From an uncultured Planctomycetaceae bacterium (GTDB taxonomy: Bacteria; Planctomycetota; Planctomycetia; Pirellulales; UBA1268): 5,290 bases of DNA. The position numbers and the translations under genes are program-made. Shown piece by piece: positions 1 through 5,290 of the stretch. The first letter of the stretch is position 1; each line of letters opens with the position of its first letter. The stretch lies in the NCBI GenBank assembly GCA_903949225.1, contig CAJAYZ010000023.1, forward strand, positions 1 to 5,290, written 5' to 3'. The notes beneath the pieces were generated by a model, which saw nothing but the letters and a program-made list of their open reading frames with translations, searched no databases and was not told where the DNA came from.

Positions 1-1084
1 CGCCCGGCGCGAGGGGGACATGCGTCGGCGGATCAAACTCCACCTCCGGCATCAGCCCCAGCGGGAGCCCGTGGGTGGGAATCTCGGTGAAGGCGTCGTC
101 GGCGGCGGTGTAGACGAGCAGCGGGCCGTGGCCGGCGCTGACATATTCGACGGAGCATTTGACCGGATCGAGGAGCCCAATGAACGCCGTCACGAACGTC
201 CCGTCGCGGAGCTCCTCGCCGAGGAGATCGTTGATCTGCGGGACAACGCGGGCGAGGTCCCGACTCTGCATGAGCGTGCCACGGAGGAGTGCTCGGGCCT
301 CGGCAGCCACCAGCGCCGGGCCGATCCCATGGCCGGTGGCGTCGCCGATCGAGATCGCCAGATGCCCGCCGGGGAGGCGGAGCCAATCGAAACAATCCCC
401 TCCCGTCTCGTCGGCCGAGCGGTTCCAGCCGGCGATCTCGAAGCCGGGGAGATCGGGGGGCGTCTTGGGGAGGAGCCCCTGCTGGATCTCGCGGGCGATG
501 TTGAGATCGCGCTCGATCCGCTGCTTGACGGCGTACTGCTCGAGGAGCCCCTGCCGCTCGATCGCCACACCGGCCTGGGCACCGAGCGTGGAGAGGAGCC
601 GCTCGTCACGGTCACAAAACGGCCCGCCGCGCTTGTTGAGCACCTGGAGGACGCCGACGATCTTCCCATCGTGGCCGCCGAGCGGGAGCGTGAGGAGGCT
701 CTTGGTGACGAAGCCGCTCTTCCGGTCGAAGTCGGGATTGAAGCGCGGATCGGCGTACGGATCGGGGATGTTGACCCCCTTCCCCGTCGTCGCCACTTCG
801 CCGGCAATTCCCTTGTCCATCCCGAAACGGATCTCCTCGATCGGCGCTCCTTCCATGCCGGTGGCGATGCGGCTGAACAGCTCCCCCTTGGCATGATCGC
901 AGAGGAACACCGTCGCCCGCTCGCAGTCGAGGACGTCGGTCGCTGCGGCGGCGATCTGGGCGAGGAGCGGATCGAGGTCGACCGTCACACCGAGGGCACG
1001 GGTGACGTCGAGGATCTTTTCGAGATCGGCGACGTGCCGGTCGAGGTCGGCGACGCGTCGGTCTTCTTCGTTCCCAGCAGTCAT
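1..1084 (-). CDS. GAF domain plus SpoIIE/PP2C-type serine phosphatase (RsbU-like), C-terminus beyond window
   Basis: Cytosolic signalling phosphatase, probably dephosphorylating a phospho-serine on an anti-sigma-factor antagonist or similar partner. The minus frame is open from ATG at 1084-1082 to the window edge (361 codons, no stop). Residues 1-30 look helical or coiled-coil. A GAF domain spans about 30-175, with NIPDPYADPRF at 105-115 and NK...F...DE at 150-161. A connecting helix follows (about 176-205, ending REIQQGLLP), then the phosphatase domain: GGDCFD (228-233), IGDATGHG (246-253), FVTAFIGLLDP (297-307), SAGHGP (316-321) and GLPLGL (339-344). The two metal-binding Asp positions (GGD and IGD) are present. 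The last acidic motif (DGxxE) and the stop lie off the window. No membrane segment is visible. Its start is one base past the stop of the beta-propeller gene, so the two are probably co-translated. The family call is firm; the substrate and the ligand of the GAF domain are unknown. Confidence 0.95.
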   Translation of the reverse strand, partial: MTAGNEEDRRVADLDRHVADLEKILDVTRALGVTVDLDPLLAQIAAAATDVLDCERATVFLCDHAKGELFSRIATGMEGAPIEEIRFGMDKGIAGEVATTGKGVNIPDPYADPRFNPDFDRKSGFVTKSLLTLPLGGHDGKIVGVLQVLNKRGGPFCDRDERLLSTLGAQAGVAIERQGLLEQYAVKQRIERDLNIAREIQQGLLPKTPPDLPGFEIAGWNRSADETGGDCFDWLRLPGGHLAISIGDATGHGIGPALVAAEARALLRGTLMQSRDLARVVPQINDLLGEELRDGTFVTAFIGLLDPVKCSVEYVSAGHGPLLVYTAADDAFTEIPTHGLPLGLMPEVEFDPPTHVPLAPG

Positions 1085-1085
1085 G

Positions 1086-2378
1086 TCACTTCCACCGCCA
1101 AGCGGTGATCCCGGAGAGGTCGCGGACCCAGAGTTCGATCGAGCCGTCGGCGGCGGCGGTCACAGCGAGATGAGCCCAGCTCTCACGGTTGGCGACCTTC
1201 GCCTCCCCAACCAGCTCAAACTTTTCAGGCGAAGCCCGCACCAGTCGTAAGTCGCCGGTCTCGTCGAGGGCGAGGATCCGATCCCCCTGGGCGACGAGGC
1301 TCCAATACTTGCCGAACGGCTCGGTAATCCAATCCTCCTTGCCGGTCGCGAGATCGAGGCTCGCAAACCGCTGGTTGCGGAGATGGACGAAGGCGTGGCC
1401 GTCGCGCACGATCGGGCTCGACATGTAGCCCTGCACCTTGTTGCGCCACACGGGCTCCGCCGGCTGCGCACCAGGCGCGGGGACGTCAAAGAGGAACGAC
1501 CCGCCGCCGTAGCTCGTCGTGAACACCTTCCCGTCACTGACCGTCGGCGTGACGATGTTCATTCCGCGGAAGGCCTCGACGGGGCGCTTCCAGAGGATGT
1601 TGCCGGTGTCGGGATCGACCGCGGCGAGGTCGGTCCGCCCCTGCACGAGAAGCTGGCGCGTGCCCCCGATCGTGGCAAGCAACGGCGAAGAGAAAGCGCT
1701 GCCGTTCATGCCACCGCCATCGTCGAGAACGCGCCACAGGAGCTTTCCCGTAGCCTTGTCGAGCTTGCAGAAGCCGCCGCCGGCCTGGACGTAGACGGCG
1801 TCGTCGAGGACCAGCGGACTGGAGACGAAGCCGAAGGCAGGGAGCTCGCTCTTGAGATCCTTGACGAAGTCGACGCGCCACACTTCGGCGCCAGTCTCGG
1901 CATCGAGGCAGACAAGAAGATCGCGCATTCCGGCGACATAGATCCGCCCGCCGTCGATGGCCGGCGTGGCGCGGATCCAGGAGCCGTTGCTGGCGGCAAA
2001 GAACGGCACCGTCATGTTGCCATCCCAGCCGGCCTGCCAGAGCTCCTTCCCGGTCGCCCGGTCGAGCGCCCGGACGTGCTCGGTCTTGGCGTCGCGGGTC
2101 TCGGTGACGTAGACGGCCTTTTCGGTCACGAGCGGCCCGGAATAGCCTGGGCCCAGATCGACGTGCCAGAGTTGCTCGAGCCGCGACGGCTCGAGCTTGT
2201 CGGGCCAGGTGGGGCCGGCCACGGTGCCGTCCCGGTCCACGCCGCGCCACTGAAGCCAGGTCGAGCCCACGGCGGCTCCCGGTTCCTGCGCCAGCGCCAT
2301 GGGTGGCGTGATCAGCAACGCCACCGTCAACACGCCCCCCACAATCCTCTGCACCACCGACCGATTTGCCTGCGTCAT
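1086..2378 (-). CDS. Exported PQQ-like beta-propeller repeat protein
   Basis: A 430-residue exported beta-propeller, probably periplasmic or at the cell surface. Residues 1-30 form a Sec signal peptide: Arg at 6 and 11, a hydrophobic core (VGGVLTVALLI), and a likely cut after ALA-30. There is no lipobox Cys. WLQWRGVDRDG (41-51) is an opening common in planctomycete proteins of this type. Blade signatures of the form xLDxxTGxxxW occur at 104-114, 157-167, 205-215, 253-263 and 340-350, with a degenerate one near 370-376. These match the PQQ-enzyme/BamB repeat fold. I see no dehydrogenase catalytic residues, so a scaffolding or binding role is more likely than quinoprotein enzyme activity. The ATG at 2378 has a GGGGA seven bases upstream and gives a complete signal peptide. 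The stop is TGA. This gene begins after an 86-base gap with an inverted repeat, and its end is coupled to the phosphatase start. The ligand is unknown. Confidence 0.93.
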   Translation of the reverse strand: MTQANRSVVQRIVGGVLTVALLITPPMALAQEPGAAVGSTWLQWRGVDRDGTVAGPTWPDKLEPSRLEQLWHVDLGPGYSGPLVTEKAVYVTETRDAKTEHVRALDRATGKELWQAGWDGNMTVPFFAASNGSWIRATPAIDGGRIYVAGMRDLLVCLDAETGAEVWRVDFVKDLKSELPAFGFVSSPLVLDDAVYVQAGGGFCKLDKATGKLLWRVLDDGGGMNGSAFSSPLLATIGGTRQLLVQGRTDLAAVDPDTGNILWKRPVEAFRGMNIVTPTVSDGKVFTTSYGGGSFLFDVPAPGAQPAEPVWRNKVQGYMSSPIVRDGHAFVHLRNQRFASLDLATGKEDWITEPFGKYWSLVAQGDRILALDETGDLRLVRASPEKFELVGEAKVANRESWAHLAVTAAADGSIELWVRDLSGITAWRWK

Positions 2379-2385
2379 CGCCAGT

Positions 2386-2390
2386 TCCCC
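2386..2390 (-). promoter_or_regulatory. Ribosome-binding site of the beta-propeller gene
   Basis: GGGGA on the minus strand, seven bases before the ATG at 2378. It lies just outside the 3' arm of the inverted repeat (arm ends at 2398), so folding of that stem would leave the site exposed. It supports the start that gives an intact signal peptide. Confidence 0.55.
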
Positions 2391-2397
2391 AAGTGAT

Positions 2398-2461
2398 TTG
2401 AACCACCCTGCGGCCTATTCGACCCGCTCGCCCGGGAAAAATCCATCCGGCCGCGGTTCAA
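2398..2461. repeat. Imperfect inverted repeat (13 paired bases, 5-base bulge) in the intergenic gap
   Basis: In the 86-base gap between the aldolase stop and the beta-propeller start, TTGAACC (2398-2404) plus GCGGCC (2410-2415) are the exact reverse complement of GGCCGC (2449-2454) plus GGTTCAA (2455-2461). The only interruption is five unpaired bases at 2405-2409. The 33-base loop can form a small inner hairpin, CCCG (2423-2426) with CGGG (2433-2436). In the minus-strand transcript the stem would start four bases after the aldolase stop codon and end 19 bases before the next ATG. No U-run follows it in the direction of transcription, so it is not a standard intrinsic terminator. It could be a terminator variant, an RNA-stability or processing element, or an operator. 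The pairing is directly visible; the function is inferred. Confidence 0.6.
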
Positions 2462-2464
2462 GGC

Positions 2465-3505
2465 TCACCCGGAGAGCCACGCGTCGCGGTGGGCAGCGAC
2501 GAACGCATCGTCGCAGAGATCGGGCCGCGCCCGCCGCACCCGGTCAATTTCACCGCTCTGGCCAGCACTCAATCCCTCCCGCTCGTCGAGGCACCAGATC
2601 CCCTCAAAAAGCCCCTGGCGGCGGAGCACCTCATGGAGGCCGGCGATGCAGCCACAAAAACCATGGGCGGCGTCGAAGTAAGCGCTGTTGCAATCGGTAA
2701 CGGCGACGGCGGTCGACAGCAGCGCGTCGTCAGCCCGCCCGGGCCGGCAGCGCTCGAGGAGCGCGACGGCCGCCTGCGTGTCGACGGCCCAATGCCCAAG
2801 GAGCCCACCGACAAACCGCAGCAACTTCCCCTCGACGTCGAACGTCGTGACGAGATCGGTGACGATCGTGTCATCGTTGCCGGTGTAGAGGCTGACGTCG
2901 TCGCGGCCCGACAGCGCCACCGCGCGGACGACGTCGAGCGTCTGATAGCGATTGAACGGGGCGACCTTGATCGCCACCACCTCAGGAGTCTCGACAAACC
3001 TCCGCCAAAAGGCATGCGACAGGATCCGTCCACCGACCGCCGGCTGGAGATAGAAGCCGACCAAGGGAATCACCTCCGCCACCGCCCGGCAGTGATCGAG
3101 CAGCGCGGCCTCGTCTCCCTCGACCCGAGCAAGGCTCAACAGGCCGGCGTGATAGCCGAGATCCCGCAGGAGCGACGCCTCGGCTACCGCCTGCCCGGTC
3201 GGCCCGCAGATTCCGCCGATCGCGACCACCGGCCGCCCCGCCCGGGCGATCTCCTCGGCCGCCAGTTCAAGGACCGGCCGGAACAAGCCAACGCTCGAAT
3301 CGCGGATCGCAAACTGCGTGGTGTGGACGCCGACGGCGAGGCCCCCGACGCCCGCGGCGAGGTAGTAGCGCGAGAGGGCCCGCTGGCGGCGCTCGTCGAG
3401 CGTGCGCGCAGACGTCAGCGCGAGCGGATGGGCCGGGATCACCTGCCCGCGCGCAAGCCAGCCGCGCACGCCACCGTCGCGATCGAGCGCCTTAGAAAGC
3501 TCCAT
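2465..3505 (-). CDS. Dihydrodipicolinate synthase/N-acetylneuraminate lyase superfamily aldolase
   Basis: A 346-residue TIM-barrel class I aldolase-like protein, slightly longer than the roughly 290-300 usual for DapA or NanA. The probable Schiff-base lysine is K170 in VVAIKVAPFNR. The catalytic tyrosine equivalent is Y152 in GFYLQPAVGG. HTTQ (61-64) sits where DapA has its GTTGE loop, and GGICGPTG (97-104) resembles the second barrel glycine motif. The residue five after Y152 is Val, where DapA has its carboxylate-binding Arg, so lysine biosynthesis is unlikely; a sugar-acid or 2-keto-acid lyase is a better guess. The C-terminal part carries Cys 272, 284, 286 and 305. The frame stays open further upstream, but the ATG at 3505 is preferred: GAGGTG precedes it by four bases, the barrel begins right after it, and the upstream extension is low-quality translation antisense to no known domain and lies within the epimerase gene. 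It overlaps that gene by 14 bases. The true reaction is unknown. Confidence 0.92.
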   Translation of the reverse strand: MELSKALDRDGGVRGWLARGQVIPAHPLALTSARTLDERRQRALSRYYLAAGVGGLAVGVHTTQFAIRDSSVGLFRPVLELAAEEIARAGRPVVAIGGICGPTGQAVAEASLLRDLGYHAGLLSLARVEGDEAALLDHCRAVAEVIPLVGFYLQPAVGGRILSHAFWRRFVETPEVVAIKVAPFNRYQTLDVVRAVALSGRDDVSLYTGNDDTIVTDLVTTFDVEGKLLRFVGGLLGHWAVDTQAAVALLERCRPGRADDALLSTAVAVTDCNSAYFDAAHGFCGCIAGLHEVLRRQGLFEGIWCLDEREGLSAGQSGEIDRVRRARPDLCDDAFVAAHRDAWLSG

Positions 3506-4523
3506 CGCGCACCTCGAAATGGGTCGGCCGACCGAGCGACGCTCCCCCGCGGCTGATCCAGTCGCAGACCATGGCCACCGCCTCTTCGGTCGTCGTCTCC
3601 GGGGGGCCGAAGAGGGCCTCGGCACGCCGCGCGTCCCACAGCCAGGCCTCCGTCCCCTCCGCACCCGTGAAGGTCGGCGTCCGCCCAAGCCGCTCGCCAC
3701 AGCGTTCGGCGAGCCACCGGATCGACACCCGCTCGACCCCGGTGACGTTGAGGGCCACCGGTGGGCTCCCGGCCAGAGCGAGACTTTGAATGGCCCGCGC
3801 ACTGGCGTCGCGCTGCCAGACAACATGGACAAACCCCATCCCCAGATCGACAGGCCTTCCATCGGCCACGGCCCGGGCGACGTCGTGGATCACCCCGTAC
3901 CGCGGCTCGACGGCATAGCAAAGGCGGAACTGCAGCAAGGGCATCCCCGACCGCGATGCCTCGTAGGCCACGATCCGCTCCCGGGCCACGCAGGCATTGG
4001 CGTATTCCCCGAGCGGAGTCAGCGGCGTCGATTCGTCCGCTCCCGGCCCCGTCACCGGGAGGAGCGGATAAACGCACCCGGTGGAGAAGAGGACGAATCT
4101 CGCTCCCCGGTAGCGCCTTGCCGCGATCGCCGGCGCGAGCGTGTTGACCGCCCAGGTACGTTCCGGGGCGTCGGTCGTGCCGAACTTCTGCCCCGTCATG
4201 TGGATCACGAGCGGGGCATCGGGGAGCCGTCGGACGGCCTCCTCATTCATCAGGTCGCAGGCGACGGTGGCGACGCCATGACGCTCAAGCGCCAGCTTCG
4301 CCTGCGGATCGGAAAACCGGGAGACGGCAGTGACGCAGCGCGCCCGGCCACCGGCCGCGTCGAGCCCGCGGCGAACCATCCGCGCAAGCGTCGGCCCCAT
4401 CTTCCCGCCGGCCCCGAGGATGACGACGTCCCCTTCGAGCCGCTGAAGAGTCTCGACGACGCCGCGCGTGGGGCAGGAGAGATGCTCCTCGAGAGCCTCG
4501 ACGTCGGCAAAGGATTCGAGCAT
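3492..4523 (-). CDS. NAD(P)-dependent epimerase/dehydratase-like protein (extended SDR fold) with YxxxC
   Basis: A 343-residue cytosolic Rossmann-fold protein resembling sugar-nucleotide epimerases and dehydratases. After a 30-residue N-terminal extension come the dinucleotide motif GAGGKMG (37-43), an acidic residue after the third strand (D90, CDLMNEE), VIHMTGQKFG (106-115), N127 and the active-site strand LFSTGCVYP (145-153). The catalytic Tyr would be Y174 in GEYANAC; four residues on, where SDR enzymes have Lys, is C178. The C-terminal half has the substrate-domain strand HVVWQRDASARAI (233-245) and NVTGVERVSIRWLAE (259-273), typical of this superfamily. The start at 4523 is the first possible ATG after the in-frame TAG that ends the DUF1501 gene, and has no clear ribosome-binding site, so translation may depend on coupling. 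Its end overlaps the aldolase gene, which suggests the two enzymes act on the same pathway. Cofactor and substrate are not determined. Confidence 0.92.
   Translation of the reverse strand: MLESFADVEALEEHLSCPTRGVVETLQRLEGDVVILGAGGKMGPTLARMVRRGLDAAGGRARCVTAVSRFSDPQAKLALERHGVATVACDLMNEEAVRRLPDAPLVIHMTGQKFGTTDAPERTWAVNTLAPAIAARRYRGARFVLFSTGCVYPLLPVTGPGADESTPLTPLGEYANACVARERIVAYEASRSGMPLLQFRLCYAVEPRYGVIHDVARAVADGRPVDLGMGFVHVVWQRDASARAIQSLALAGSPPVALNVTGVERVSIRWLAERCGERLGRTPTFTGAEGTEAWLWDARRAEALFGPPETTTEEAVAMVCDWISRGGASLGRPTHFEVRDGAF
3510..3515 (-). promoter_or_regulatory. Ribosome-binding site that fixes the aldolase start
   Basis: GAGGTG on the minus strand, four bases before the ATG at 3505. It lies inside the 3' end of the epimerase coding sequence. 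It supports the 346-residue aldolase start over the much longer open frame upstream, and supports translational coupling through the 14-base gene overlap. Confidence 0.75.
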
Positions 4524-4541
4524 GGGGTGATGAACGGAAGG

Positions 4542-5290
4542 CTATGCCACGAGCTGGCGGAGGACCGTTCCCGAGACATCGGTGAGGCGGAAGTCGCGGC
4601 CGGCGTAGCGGTAGGTGAGGCGCTCGTGGTCGAAGCCGAGGAGGTGGAGCATCGTGGCGTGGAGGTCGTGGACGCTGACCGGCTTGTCGACGGCCCGGAA
4701 GCCGAAGTCGTCGGTAGCGCCGTAGGTCTGCCCCCCCTTGATGCCGCCGCCGGCGAGCCACACCGAAAACCCGTAGTGGTTGTGGTCGCGCCCCGCCTTC
4801 GCCTTGCCGTCGCCGCCGAGCTCCACCGTCGGCGTCCGGCCGAACTCGCCGCCGAAGAGGACGAGCGTCTCGTCGAGCATCCCGCGCTCGGCGAGATCGG
4901 TGAGCAGCGCCGCCACCGGCTGATCGATCTGGCCAGCGAGCGTGCGGTGGTTCGACTCGATCTGCTCGTGGTTGTCCCACGGCTGCCCCGCTCCGTGCCA
5001 GAGCTGAACATAGCGCACGCCGCGCTCGAGGAGCCGCCGGGCGATGAGCGTCTGCCGGCCGTGGACGGTGTCGCCGTAGAGAAGCCGCATCGGCGCCGAC
5101 TCGCGGGTGAGATCGAAGGCCTCGGCGGCTTCCAGTTGCATCCGGAAGGCCATCTCGAAGGAGTGGATGCGAGCATCGAGCCGAGCATCGCCGCGGGCCT
5201 CGCGGTGGGCGGCGTTGAGCTTCTGGAGCCAGTCGAGCTGATGCCGCTGCACCCGCGCGCTTGCATGCGGGCTACGGATGTTCTCGATGA
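4542..5290 (-). CDS. DUF1501 domain protein, C-terminal 248 residues (N-terminus beyond window)
   Basis: The minus frame is open from the window edge to TAG at 4544-4542, with no start codon that fits a domain boundary. It is therefore the 3' part of a longer gene; DUF1501 proteins are usually 400-500 residues, often with an export signal that would lie upstream of the window. The GTG at 5252 is internal, because recognisable DUF1501 sequence (IENIRSPHASAR) runs straight up to the edge. Numbering from the first full codon, motifs are LYGDTVHGRQ (71-80), WDNH (104-107), GGEFGRTP (146-153), GRDHNHYGFS (166-175) and HDLHAT (207-212). The Asp, His and Glu residues in these blocks are consistent with the sulfatase/alkaline-phosphatase-like metal site proposed for the family. 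DUF1501 genes are abundant in planctomycetes, often beside DUF1549/DUF1553 cytochrome-type genes, which could lie just upstream. The biochemical role is unknown. The epimerase gene follows after 18 bases. Confidence 0.95.
   Translation of the reverse strand, partial: IENIRSPHASARVQRHQLDWLQKLNAAHREARGDARLDARIHSFEMAFRMQLEAAEAFDLTRESAPMRLLYGDTVHGRQTLIARRLLERGVRYVQLWHGAGQPWDNHEQIESNHRTLAGQIDQPVAALLTDLAERGMLDETLVLFGGEFGRTPTVELGGDGKAKAGRDHNHYGFSVWLAGGGIKGGQTYGATDDFGFRAVDKPVSVHDLHATMLHLLGFDHERLTYRYAGRDFRLTDVSGTVLRQLVA

Noticed and set aside
470..551. Recurrent GAGGAGCCCCT-type words in the phosphatase region
   Set aside because: They encode repeated Gly-Leu-Leu triplets (QQGLLP, RQGLLE) with the favoured GGG CTC CTC codons; this is codon use, not a DNA repeat.
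20..1108. A 362-codon plus-strand open frame with an ATG start
   Set aside because: It is antisense to the GAF/SpoIIE phosphatase, whose minus frame shows recognisable domain motifs throughout. The plus translation is rich in Glu, Arg and Gly without domain signatures, as expected opposite a high-GC gene.
1383..2396. A 337-codon plus-strand open frame
   Set aside because: Antisense to the beta-propeller gene, with no recognisable motif. The minus strand has a signal peptide and five propeller repeats.
2416..2461. A sigma-70-like promoter in the gap before the beta-propeller gene (TTGAAC as -35)
   Set aside because: No plausible -10 hexamer lies 16-18 bases downstream on the minus strand, and TTGAAC is part of the inverted-repeat arm.
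2489..3556. A 355-codon plus-strand open frame
   Set aside because: Antisense to the aldolase gene. Its translation shows no domain and is explained by GC-rich third codon positions on the other strand.
3506..3862. An upstream extension of the aldolase with an ATG at 3862
   Set aside because: The extra 119 residues are Arg/Gly/Pro/Ser-rich and lie out of frame inside the epimerase gene, and the ATG at 3505 has a good ribosome-binding site.
4250..5266. A 338-codon minus-strand open frame overlapping the DUF1501 and epimerase genes
   Set aside because: It is a Ser/Arg/Pro-rich frame-shifted shadow of two genes with clear motifs in the other frame, and it would span their junction without any domain.

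Overview
The window is high-GC bacterial DNA with five protein genes, all read from the minus strand. Together they point to a planctomycete or a close PVC relative. The markers are a DUF1501 protein, a secreted PQQ-like beta-propeller with the WLQWRGVDRDG opening, and an epimerase/aldolase pair whose sequence style I associate with Planctomycetota. That assignment comes from recognising families; no search was run.

In order of transcription, from high to low coordinates: (1) the C-terminal 248 residues of a DUF1501 protein, which enters from beyond 5290 and stops at 4542; (2) after 18 bases, an NAD(P)-dependent epimerase/dehydratase-like protein (4523-3492); (3) overlapping it by 14 bases, a dihydrodipicolinate synthase/N-acetylneuraminate lyase superfamily aldolase (3505-2465); (4) after an 86-base gap holding a strong imperfect inverted repeat, an exported beta-propeller protein (2378-1086); (5) after one base, a GAF plus SpoIIE/PP2C-type serine phosphatase (1084 to beyond position 1). 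The spacing suggests two transcriptional blocks, 1-3 and 4-5, or one operon with a structured RNA element in the middle. There is no tRNA, rRNA, CRISPR array or mobile element, and no stretch over 300 bases lacks a gene.

Block 1-3 looks like metabolism of a sugar or sugar acid: an SDR-fold enzyme and a Schiff-base aldolase are translationally coupled, next to a DUF1501 protein of the kind planctomycetes carry in large numbers. Block 4-5 pairs an exported beta-propeller with a cytosolic signalling phosphatase. The points most worth a second look are the YxxxC in place of YxxxK in the epimerase, an apparently intact cyclic-nucleotide NKFDE motif in the GAF domain, active-site changes in the aldolase that argue against lysine biosynthesis, and the inverted repeat at 2398-2461. 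I see no clearly new multi-gene system; the coupled epimerase/aldolase pair is the closest candidate.
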